This document shows positions 33,001-40,366 of a DNA stretch of 40,366 nucleotides, one piece after another. How positions within the stretch are numbered: the stretch's first letter is position 1; each line of letters opens with the position of its first letter. The notes under the pieces are model-generated. The model searched no databases and was not told the DNA's origin. It saw only the letters and a list, made by a program, of their open reading frames with translations. The stretch is from positions 80,797 through 121,162 of the forward strand of contig CAMPET010000078.1 in the NCBI GenBank assembly GCA_946803715.1. Direction: 5' to 3'. The position numbers and the translations under genes are program-made. This DNA comes from Beroe ovata. Taxonomy: Eukaryota > Ctenophora > Nuda > Beroida > Beroidae.

Positions 33001-35605
33001 TCATTAGAACATTCACCACGGTGAAGTGACAGGTCAGAACAACTGTCCTCATGATATCACCTATGGACTAGTTGTGGAATGGTTCCCATATATCATCCAC
33101 TCCACCATTCTTTCCTAGGTGGGTTCTGACAGATGGGACCACCACCTCCTCCCTCCCCTCCTGTCTCCAGATCAGACAATTCTCCCTCTTCACTCACTCC
33201 CTCTCGTCATTCTTCACCTCCTCCCCCGTCTTCTTCTCCGCTCCTGCCAAGTTCCTCGGCAACAAGGCACTCAGTTACGGTGGATTCTTCAACTTCTCCT
33301 ACGCTGCTAACTTTGTGCAGGAGCATCGTCAAGGAGACAGTTTGCACGTGTGGCTTGTGGTAAGTTGCTGTGCACTGGTGAGAATCATTTTGTTTGTTGT
33401 CACGTGATATCATGTTGCTGTCACGTTTGTTGTCACGTGATATCATGTTGATAACACGTTACAGGGGAGGAACAATGCGGTGAAGTACCTGTTCCGGGGT
33501 GTGATGACAAATCACCAGCTTTACACAGTCAGGATTCCGCTGCTAGAGGTAAGATATCACCCATCTTGGGTATCCAAAAAGGTTGGATACCCAAGGTAGG
33601 ATGAAGACAATGGTTCGATGAAATCTCATTCTCGACTCTTGACAAGTATTTTGCAAGTAGGACCCCCTGGTTCTCTCCTGGTACTCTCTAATGCAACATA
33701 ATATTCACTCTATTCAGGAAATATGGGAAGCGAGGGAGGGACAGTTGGACCGGAGCATGTTCATGGACATCCTGGTGGATTTGCGAGCTGTCCTCATCGG
33801 AGCTTCCTTCGTATCTCCAATAGTTTACACAAGGTTTCGTCATCAAAGTCGTGTAATTATTCACCAACACTGTTCATGAGACTCAAAATTGGTTAGATTA
33901 AATGGGATTCCAAATCGAGACCGAAACTGGGTGTGCAGTTGCTGTACCGCTATAATATGTCGATGTTTCCCAGGTTACAGTCGCCAAGTATGACAACAAG
34001 GTCACTGTTGAGTCAGGTCAGAGCGGAGGTGAAGGAACTGGCCCCTACTGTCCATGTCGAGAAATGTGTTTGTCCTCTTGGTCACACTGGCTCATCCTGT
34101 GAGGTGTGGAAATAGTTGCAGTAATCTCCTCATATCTCACATTGTCCGTCTTGCTGCTTGCTGTCAACTCCATTCCAATATGAATATCACAGGAGTGTAG
34201 TGACGGGTACTACAAAGTAGGCAAACTCTGTCAAAGGTGTCACTGTAACTCGCTGGGGAGGAAGTGTGATAGTGCAGGGAGATGCCTTGTTAGTACGATG
34301 ATTTCCTCTTCCTGATTGACATGAATATTGAAAATATATCCTTGTGTTTGACAACTCCTACTCCCATAGGACTGTCGAACTGGACATAGTGGGGATCACT
34401 GTGAGATTTGTTCGCCGGGATACTATCAGACTGAACCTCTGGATTGCACACCGTGCCCTTGCCCGAACAATAGGTGTGTACTCTGTATAGTTATGGTCAC
34501 CCCCGAAATGACCATGATTCATGAGATATCAGTATTTTTCATCATTTCGGAGCAATAGTTCCACCACAATATTCCACCACCTTTGATTTCTACAGGATGC
34601 AGTATTGATCATTGTACAGGGTGTGTCAAAAAAANAAATGCTTGCATGGGGTGACAGGGAACCTCTGTAACAGGTGTACTATCGTGATGTTTCGCTGTTA
34701 TGTCGCGCCGATTTTGCATTTACCAAGTTCATAATCCCTTTCTCACTGCCCGACTCAGATGTATCAAGGGTTACTATGGTACTCCTGAATTGGGGTGTAA
34801 AAAGTGCCGTTGTCATGGCAATCTCGATCTCTCCTTTCCCACACCCTGTGACCAGACAACCGGGAGATGTCTTCGGTAATTATGATAGTTGTTGTTACTT
34901 CTCATTTTGTTTGTACCAAAAGTCGAAAATATCTTATTGTAGTGATTTTGCGAATCTTGCCTTATCATCGAAAAGTGAAATGTTAGCCACTGTTCGCCCA
35001 AAGCACATATCACAAACAGCCTGATAACAGCAAGGTCATTGACTGCTCCAGCGACGCCCCCAATTCGCCCCCAAAATACCCCATTTGTGCTCCCTTTTTG
35101 CCCCCTTAATAGTCTGTTAATTCTTTTCGTCTGATAGTAATATCTGAACCAAATATTCCAGATGTGCTGTTGGCTCAACAGGCACGTTCTGTGAGAAGTG
35201 TGCCGATGATTTCTGGTCGCCCACCCCCGGACTCAATTGTCAACGTGAGTGTCGCTCTCCGTATTCAATTTCAACTCTAACTCTCTAAAACTTCGCTCTC
35301 AGTATTCAATTTCAACTCTAACTCTCTAATAAAAACTTCGTGAATAAGAATATCTGAGAAGAGCAGTGTTTAGAGGATGAATCATATATTTTCGCAATTT
35401 CATTCACGGCCGCTCCTATATCTCGCTTGCTTTTCAATAGTTGTATTGTAGTTATACACAGTCCATGGGGCGCGACTATCTCACTTGCTGTTTCTCAGGT
35501 TGCGAGTGTAGTCCGACAGGTCGCCGATACACACCATGTGACCCCCTCACAGGGCAGTGTCCGTGCAAGGCGGCGTACACCAGCAGGAACTGCTCAGAGT
35601 GCAAG
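27072..35605 (+). CDS. Laminin-like matrix protein: signal peptide, laminin N-terminal, laminin-EGF repeats, laminin IV, more laminin-EGF
   Basis: Exons: 27072-27129 (signal core LIILILYLLF; donor uncertain), 27560-27628, 27815-27939, 29818-29997, 30195-30349, 30504-30717, 30853-30931, 31125-31240, 31434-31643, 31779-32173, 32273-32473, 32709-32884, 33119-33359, 33465-33548, 33718-33833, 33974-34103, 34193-34288, 34370-34473, about 34636-34673, 34759-34875, 35162-35244, 35499-35605. A divergent laminin N-terminal domain ends in GRCSCNGHADDC. The first LE repeat has the textbook CDCRGNTCGSNCERCCP. Several LE repeats follow, then a laminin IV domain with KFLGNKALSYGGFFNF, closed by KCVCPLGHTGSSCE, then more LE repeats. 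The LN-LE-L4-LE order matches laminin gamma/alpha short arms. No coiled-coil or LG exons are seen. Reading through the last donor gives a stop at 35630-35632 with AATAAA at 35801. Two weak spots: frame mismatch between 30931 and 31125, and a damaged exon at the N (34635). Secreted basement-membrane-type protein. Confidence 0.88.
27944..28016. repeat. Short tandem repeat, 16-bp unit
   Basis: Four to five copies of a unit like GGCAAATTCTGTTT(GG) starting right after the donor of the exon ending at 27939, within the intron that hosts the kinase gene. Confidence 0.8.
28197..29024 (-). CDS. PIM-type serine/threonine protein kinase, intronless, nested in a laminin-gene intron
   Basis: The 275-residue form starts at ATG 29024-29022. 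The kinase domain runs from about residue 16 to the C-terminus. Seen motifs: glycine loop GEGGYGSV (23-30), ATP-anchoring Lys45 (AVK), helix-C Glu68, catalytic HRDIKDEN (144-151), DFG (165-167), and IPPE (187-190) in place of APE. The HRDIKDEN, KLIDFGSAEPL and PPE combination is typical of the PIM family, whose members are short, constitutively active cytosolic kinases. All catalytic residues are present. The frame extends upstream to 29168 (323 residues), but a TATAAATA box at 29112-29105 lies inside that extension, which has no kinase features, so I chose the inner ATG. It is flanked by laminin exons ending at 27939 and starting at 29818, on the opposite strand. Confidence 0.93.
   Translation of the reverse strand: MTSAHIGDAGQFLQKYQLLKKLGEGGYGSVYLCEDRATGELRAVKSMDDSRCLNRTYIPDLDATLPNEIVLWKPLSHPNIVSLLEIYLDSTSMKWYLVMEYCPDFVDLFDYMDERRSLSDEESSNIIRQLVRVIYYLTLHDVDHRDIKDENLLYNPLTRQIKLIDFGSAEPLSYTPYHSYRGTDVYIPPEYYITGQYFALHASVWTVGCLSWILLKGDCPFQSKTAVTEFKSVEQLDPRLCADSSLRLDFMRMCMEPCPEKRVLLSDLIRHPWLK
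29105..29112 (-). promoter_or_regulatory. TATA box of the PIM-like kinase
   Basis: TATAAATA on the minus strand, 81 bp upstream of the chosen ATG. A transcription start about 25-30 bp downstream would give a 5' leader of roughly 50 bases. Its position inside the longer open frame is the main argument for the inner start. Confidence 0.6.
29251..29258. promoter_or_regulatory. TCACGTGA E-box upstream of the kinase
   Basis: Palindromic octamer about 140 bp upstream of the TATA box; a second copy lies at about 29342. TCACGTGA is the preferred core of bHLH-Zip factors of the USF/MITF/TFE group (established knowledge). Use here is inference. Confidence 0.35.
32906..32982. repeat. Perfect 37-bp inverted repeat with 3-base loop, intronic
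   Basis: Left arm 32906-32942 (from CATCATACTTCGGATTCTAC) and right arm 32946-32982 are exact complements around the loop ACT. It lies in the laminin-gene intron 32885-33118, 21 bp after the donor. No target duplication is clear. Confidence 0.93.
34617..34635. mobile_element. Terminus of a mariner-like MITE truncated at an N
   Basis: Preceded by TA, the sequence CAGGGTGTGTCAAAAAA matches the left end of the element at 12480-12902, then stops at an N (34635). After the N, laminin-EGF coding sequence resumes (KCLHGVTGNLCNRC). The assembly probably collapsed the rest of the element, and perhaps the exon start, into this N. Confidence 0.55.
35051..35107. repeat. C-rich segment related to the G-rich repeat at 5041-5186
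   Basis: Contains CGCCCCCAA, TTCGCCCCCAAAATACCCC and TTTTTGCCCCC. Its complement resembles the GGGGGCGAA / ATTTTGGGG units at 5041-5186, so the two are probably dispersed copies of one repeat in opposite orientation. Confidence 0.5.
35253..35340. repeat. 41-bp direct duplication in a laminin-gene intron
   Basis: CGCTCTC followed by a TATTCAATTTCAACTCTAAC core occurs at 35253 and again at 35294 with near-identical flanks, the second copy carrying a few extra bases. A simple recent tandem duplication in the intron before the last laminin-EGF exon. Confidence 0.85.
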
Positions 35606-35800
35606 GTAATATCGTGCATAGTTAACACATAGTTGCTAGGGTAGGTACTGGAGCGTTGATTTGTCTAATTCATGTGGTGCCGAGCAATGATTGTATTGCA
35701 ATAAGAACACATTCGTCATTTTTAGTATATCAGGATCATGCTTAATTATGGGGATATGAATTCAACATTCGATAAACTTTATCCATCTGAACAGAATTGA

Positions 35801-35806
35801 AATAAA
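35801..35806 (+). terminator. Candidate polyadenylation signal for the laminin-like gene
   Basis: AATAAA 169 bp after the stop (35630-35632) that would be used if the donor at 35606 is not spliced. If the gene continues downstream, this signal is incidental. Confidence 0.25.
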
Positions 35807-35855
35807 TGTCCCTTCGATAAAGTTTGAATTGTGTTTGCTGTAGAGTAACACTCCT

Positions 35856-37931
35856 CTATGCATAGAGATGATTATATACATCCGAGAGATGCATCCCATG
35901 TCTACTGATCACGATGTTAAGGAGTGTGGATACGACCACCAGTGGAGTGTAGAGTAGCCGCGCACTACCCGAACACTTATCAGGCGCGCACTCGTCACAC
36001 GTCCCCCTCTCCTTCTCGACTGATTCACAGGGACCACACCCCCTATATCTCATGGAATAGTTTATGTCAGCATACTCTGGAACTGGCCTATGGGGGAGTC
36101 ATATTAGGATTGCTTAGGCGGTGGAGACTTACGACTTACGTATACTTATTATAGCGATCAATTATGGAATATTATGACCAGTAGGGTTCCGAAATATGAA
36201 TCGGGGTCAGGCACTGTGTAGCAACCCGTTCAATTGTCAAAAGTGCGTACACACAACACATTGGCCATGGAGCTCCAAAAGCACATATCAACACTTACAT
36301 ATTGCAAATCATATGATCTACATCGCGTAAGTAGCAAGTTGTTGGGTCTTCCCCAGAATTCATGACCCAGGTGTAATTCAAGGTCGGTGAATTCTCCGGC
36401 AGCTTGAGCTTCCAATCGGGACACTCGTATGTTATGGACAGCACTGGAGCGTTGCAATCATCTGTTGAGCCAAATTATTGTGTTACCAGGAAAACCCGTT
36501 AAGAAGTTGTGATGGGCATAAGTCCGTTTGCCACTTTGGCCAGGCGCCGGTCTTACGCAGGTCTAACGCCGGTCTAATGCCGGTCTAATGCAGGTTTGGC
36601 ATTAGACCGGCATTAGACCGGCGCCAAACCTGCACAAGACCGGCGTTAGACCGGCATTAGACCGGCGTTAGACCTGCGTAAGACCGGCGCCTGGCCAAAG
36701 TGGCAAACGGACTTATGCCCGTTGTGATAAACAGACAACCGTTCAATCTATTTTGTGAAATATGCTGAACTTAAAAAAAGAATCGTCATGATTTAATCCT
36801 GGATCCAGAACGATCACTGCAACTGGCAACACGTCATGCAGTGTGTGCGATGATTAAGTACGAGATCTGTCTGTCATTGTGCAATGTGCGCGCATTAAAC
36901 TGCACGTGCAACTCTTGTCTAATTTCTATTAACAGAGAGAGCGGCACGTGGGAACGACAGCTCAAGGCTAAGATTGCCCCTAATTGCGCTCAAATTGCAT
37001 CCAACTTGCGCCCAGATGTTCTAAATCACGCTCAATTTGCGCCCATATGGCCCCTTTTGACTGAGTGCAATTTCATAATTTTGTGCTCAACTTGCGCCAA
37101 ATTGCGCCCTCAAAGCCTTTAAGCAAATGTGTGTATCATTTTTGGCCATATTATTTTGCACCTGAGCGCAATTTGGACGCAATTGGGTGCAGTGTTTGCA
37201 CCCAAATTGCTCTCAGTCAAAAAAGGGCCTTTCGGGCGCAAGTTGAGTGCAATTGGGCACAATTTATGCGCAAGATGTTGCAATTTGGGCGCAATTTTAC
37301 CCTTGCGCTGTCGTTCCCACTTGCCGAGAGAGCAACGTCATCAAAACTGCTTCATGAGCCGATCGGAGTATACTGGTTGCAACTTTTTGCACGTGCAACC
37401 GGCCAACTGTGCTTCCTATTTTCATATCTAGGTATCTTCTAGGTATCTGCTAGGTATCTACTAGGTAATAGGTATCTAGTAGGTATCTACTAGGTATCTT
37501 CTAGGTAATAGGTATTTACTAGGTATCTACTAGGTATCTACTAGGTAATAGGTATCTACTAAGTATCTACTAGGTATCTACTAGGTAATAGGTATCTACT
37601 AGGTATCTACTAGGTAACTACTAGGTAATAGGTATCTACTAGGTAACTACTAGGCATCTAATTTACCTGAAATGCATTCACGGCAATAGATGTCCCCCAC
37701 TCCGCATGCCCCACACCGAAATGGCACACTCTCTATGTAACCTCTGTATGGGAAAAACACAGGGCCACTACAGCCTGCATTCCCCTTACTGCATGCCATG
37801 GGAGCCACACTGTGTAAAGCGAAAGTGGACCCATTGTAGCACGAGCGAGTCTCTCCTACTTCTGTAGTGTATACAACTCCCAATAGAACAGCGACAAGCA
37901 ATACGACCAGATGATGATGATGAAGTACCAT
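35856..37931 (-). CDS. Secreted or membrane cysteine-rich protein with two related Cys modules
   Basis: Three exons, all phases match: 37931-37667 (ends phase 1), 36461-36299 (phase 1 to 2), 36087-35856 (stop TAG), giving 219 residues. A signal peptide (LVVLLVAVLLGVVY) is followed by module 1, about 60 residues with 8 Cys, ending FRCGAC...YCRECISDDCN. Module 2 spans exons 2-3 (SITYECPDW, TTCYLRDVDHMIC) and ends RGCGPC...TCDECAPDKCSG. Both modules close with C-G-x-C, then C-x-E-C-x3-D-x-C or a close variant. A hydrophobic stretch LLYTPLVVVSTLLNIVI and a short tail follow, suggesting a membrane anchor or GPI signal. The CxxC...DxCN-like endings recall Ly6/uPAR three-finger proteins, but I cannot assign the family. 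It converges on the laminin-like gene. A TATA-like GAATATAACG lies about 50 bp upstream of the ATG. Intron 1 (1.2 kb) is packed with repeats. Confidence 0.65.
36514..36720. mobile_element. 207-bp fold-back MITE made of 11-bp units, 8-bp target duplication
   Basis: The whole element is an inverted repeat: the left end GGGCATAAGTCCGTTTGCCA is the exact complement of the right end. It is flanked by a perfect direct repeat GTTGTGAT (36506-36513 and 36721-36728). The interior is built from 11-bp units of the type CCGGTCTAATG / CATTAGACCGG. No coding capacity. The 8-bp duplication suggests mobilisation by a hAT-like transposase. It lies in intron 1 of the cysteine-rich gene. Confidence 0.9.
36942..37326. 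mobile_element. 385-bp MITE with about 26-bp inverted ends, rich in TTGCGC motifs
   Basis: The left end CGGCACGTGGGAACGACAGC and the right end (complement CGGCAAGTGGGAACGACAGC) match with one mismatch over 20 bp and remain similar over 26. Flanking AGAGAG on both sides may be a 6-bp target duplication, but the context is simple sequence. The interior repeats AATTGCGCC-like words in both orientations. Open frames through it are not genes. Confidence 0.75.
37431..37660. repeat. 11-bp minisatellite (TAGGTATCTAC) with 8-bp variant
   Basis: About 20 units of TAGGTATCTAC, regularly interrupted by a shorter TAGGTAA unit, giving a higher-order pattern of roughly 40 bp. The array stops next to the 5' splice donor of the cysteine-rich gene (minus-strand GTAAAT at 37666-37661). 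Confidence 0.93.
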
Positions 37932-39235
37932 GATTCTTGTCCTATGATTGAGGAAATACGTGACTATAGTCAGTCGTTATATTCGAGTATAAGATTGTGT
38001 AAGTAAACTAGGGATCCCAATAAGATATGTGGAAAATATGGAGGGTCTCGGCAGGTGGATCAGCTGCCATGCTATATAGTATGCTATTCGGAAACGACAT
38101 TGTGGTAATTCAGTCTTCATATGAGGGCCTCGTCGGTAGAGGGTGGCTTTTCCCTGCAGCATGACAGCTAATATGCCTGGGTCACGAGCTACGGTTTGCG
38201 CGGGGGAAGTCACGAACACCCAACCAGTGCAGGAAGTGAGACATGATATGAAACTGGATAAATAACAACAGAATAGTGAATACCTACTGGAAACAGAATA
38301 GTTGTGAGTGAAAGGGGGGAAACCTGGCTTTAACTATATCGACAATGCGTAATTCGTTTGAAACGTTGAGAATGGAACTTCCGGTTTCATAGGGAAATAT
38401 TTACAATGGACGCTTGATTCCGATAAACATGGAACCACAGCAAGAAAAACTGTCTACTTGTTTGATGGTACCTACTTGTTTGTTTGTACAGTCCGAAGGG
38501 AACTAAATTGACTACGGTTTGTTTGTTTTCGCTGATTGCAATTAAGGCGAGTGTTGAGGTAACGCAAGAGTTGAGGTGACACAATACAAACAAACGCCGA
38601 TTTCCGATGAGATATGACGGGTAAATGTGAACAATGATCAGCAGTGAAAATAGATGCTCTGTTGTTTCCGGGTGAACGTCTGCGATCTAATTCCTGGCTT
38701 TCTCCTATCGTTATCGAGATAGTTGGGGAATTGATTCAACATCAATAACATTTTTTCCAAAAACAACCAAGAACAATAATTATTCCCCGATAATATCTCA
38801 TGGTGCCTTCCAACAGAAGAAGAATGCTACAGCTGGTGTGCTATTGACCAATTACACTGAGTCTGCTACTTATAGCTGGGTTTCATCAGGCTATTGACAG
38901 TGACACAATGACGAAGATGGTGATTGGAGGAGTTTTATTCCATTATCCGTTTGCATGTCAACTACTTCTAACATGTCATCCCAAATATTTGACATGCATA
39001 ACGGCAACACGTCATAATCATATAGTAATGCGCTTTCACGAGTTCTCACTTCCAGTTTACTTACTAAGATGATCTCCCCCCCCCTTGGTAAACGCGGTTC
39101 CAAGCTGTGACAGGATATGACCCCCTCTCCTTCTCGAGATGTAGCTAATTGTCAACGTTCTGAGCAGCCCACTCTACCGACGACATGCATTTTAATTAAA
39201 CAGGAGTCATTGCGGAATATAATTAAATTATCATC
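37932..39235. other. 5' flank of the cysteine-rich gene, no gene seen
   Basis: Only short open frames without family signatures. The segment directly upstream of the minus-strand ATG holds the TATA-like site mentioned with that gene. A C8 run lies near 39077. No repeats of note otherwise. Confidence 0.4.
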
Positions 39236-39755
39236 TCATCGCATGATCTCACTGCTGCAGTAGCTGGGAAGACAGCTTGTTCCCTCCTGTGCAAGGTACG
39301 GCCGACAACTATAGCATTCGCAGTCATGATCTGAATCCTCTGTACTACTCCACAGTCTAGACAGCCATGCTGCTGCCTATTGACAAATCAAGACAACATG
39401 TCTGTTTCTCGGGTTCATTTTTGAAGTTCCAGCTTTCTGTGATGAACTTCACCTGAGTATGAATCAAATACCTATCAGTCATCAGTGTACCTCATTGAAT
39501 TTCCCGCTCTTGTTGTGGCTATCTCGGGAAGCAACTACCATGCTATAGTGACTGCTTCCACTGGTGGGCAATCTTTCTCTCCTCCATATCCCCATACTGC
39601 TATACAGCCTCCATAAGTCCTCATTCGGTACATCCAGTGCACGTCATTGCAGTTGCTCATTACATATTCGATAATCAATTGACCCGGGATTATAATTGAA
39701 CTGAAGGCTCGCGTGTCTGTATGAAGTGTGCAGTGCGGGAAGGATATATCAGTCA
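39236..39755 (-). CDS. Possible fragment of another cysteine-containing gene (low confidence)
   Basis: Two exon-like segments. 39755-39536 follows a CGTTCCAG acceptor (phase 1) and is open for over 70 codons, with SFPHCTLHTDTRAFSS, YVMSNCNDVHWMYRM and YGGCIAVWGYGG. 39376-39236 follows a good acceptor (TTGATTTGTCAATAG). One frame of the second gives QQHGCLDCGVV, resembling the RGCGPCESV of the neighbouring gene, and another gives DCECYSCRPYL ending in a stop. The two cannot be joined without a frame problem, so this may be a decayed relative, a wrongly read exon pair or chance. Confidence 0.22.
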
Positions 39756-40315
39756 CTGGAACGGAGAATGCCCCTTTTCGTTCATTAATTCGTGGTACCA
39801 GCCCACTTTAATTAATTATCAATTATATTGCCCTACCTGCAGCACCACATTATGCCGTCACTGTCCCACTGCATGATCCGACATATTATTATGTGTTACG
39901 CTACACTGATAATATGATAATGAATTATCGCACTTTTATGCAGCTTCATGGAATTCCGCTTCCCCCTCATGAGTCGCGAAATGATAATCTCGTTGGTTTT
40001 CCCGCGTATTTTTCGCTAGAAGATCTTTGACGTCAATAATATTGTCGGCAAAAAATACCGCAATTCTTTATTCAATTCCTTTATTTATTCAATTTCTTTA
40101 TTCACTCAATTTCCTTATTCAATTTCTAACGATATCCAGATTATCCAATTAATCATTTATCTGCAATTGGTGGAAGTTATTTAATGCCACACGCTTTGAT
40201 CTGGATGAAAGTGCATATGCAAGTGGAGTCGGTTACACAGGTCATGAGCACCAATACAAGCTGGTTATCCCTCGAAACAGATTAGCCCAGCTGTACCCCA
40301 GTACCGGTCTTCGTC

Positions 40316-40366
40316 CCGCGCGCGCGTATGTGTGTGTGTGTGTGTGCGTGTGTGTGTGTGTGTGTG
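40316..40366. repeat. (CG)n/(GT)n microsatellite at window end
   Basis: A CGCGCGCG stretch passes into a GT repeat that runs off the window. Alternating purine-pyrimidine sequence of this type can adopt Z-DNA. Confidence 0.95.

Noticed and set aside
34617-34635. Reading the MITE-like end as laminin-EGF coding (CTGCVKK)
   Set aside because: Its frame does not agree with the coding sequence after the N nor with the phase of the previous exon.
36841-37442. Plus-strand frames of 93-125 codons
   Set aside because: They run through the TTGCGC-rich MITE and have no conserved features.

Overview
This window is animal genomic DNA. It has multi-exon genes with short GT-AG introns, Ig-superfamily ectodomains, a laminin-type protein (laminin N-terminal, laminin-EGF and laminin IV domains), a PIM-type kinase, an ENT4/PMAT-type transporter and a divergent actin. 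Compact introns, many intronless genes and long chains of divergent Ig domains suggest an early-branching animal. A sponge, probably a demosponge, is my best guess, but that is inference: no marker gene here settles it. Isolated N bases and one 27-base N run mark assembly joins, and all lie inside repeats.

Layout. 1-1.77 kb: two blocks of a 16-18 bp minisatellite. 1.79-4.95 kb (+): one partial and five complete Ig domains, open at both ends. 5.4-6.5 kb (-): intronless divergent actin. 8.0-9.4 kb (-): intronless ENT4-like transporter. 9.4-13.4 kb: no gene seen, one mariner-like MITE. 13.4-20.4 kb (+): seven more Ig domains, a transmembrane helix and a cytoplasmic tail with YxxP and PxxP motifs. 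One intron of this part carries a 710-bp hAT remnant, another a 104-bp satellite. 20.4-27.1 kb: long stretch with no supportable gene. 27.1-35.6 kb (+): laminin-like gene of more than 20 exons, with an intronless PIM-like kinase on the opposite strand inside one intron. 35.86-37.93 kb (-): a three-exon gene for a secreted or membrane cysteine-rich protein that I reconstructed from splice phases. Its first intron holds two inverted-repeat elements and an 11-bp minisatellite. 37.9-40.4 kb: mostly noncoding, with one weak candidate gene fragment.

How the genes relate. The two Ig blocks end and begin in the same intron phase (phase 1), and neither a terminal exon nor a new signal-peptide exon is visible between them. 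They may therefore be one receptor of at least 13 Ig domains whose 8.4-kb intron hosts the actin and transporter genes. With the kinase, that would put three intronless minus-strand genes inside introns of plus-strand surface or matrix genes. The Ig receptor, the laminin-like protein and the cysteine-rich protein all look extracellular or cell-surface, so the window reads as an adhesion and matrix neighbourhood. That functional link is inference.
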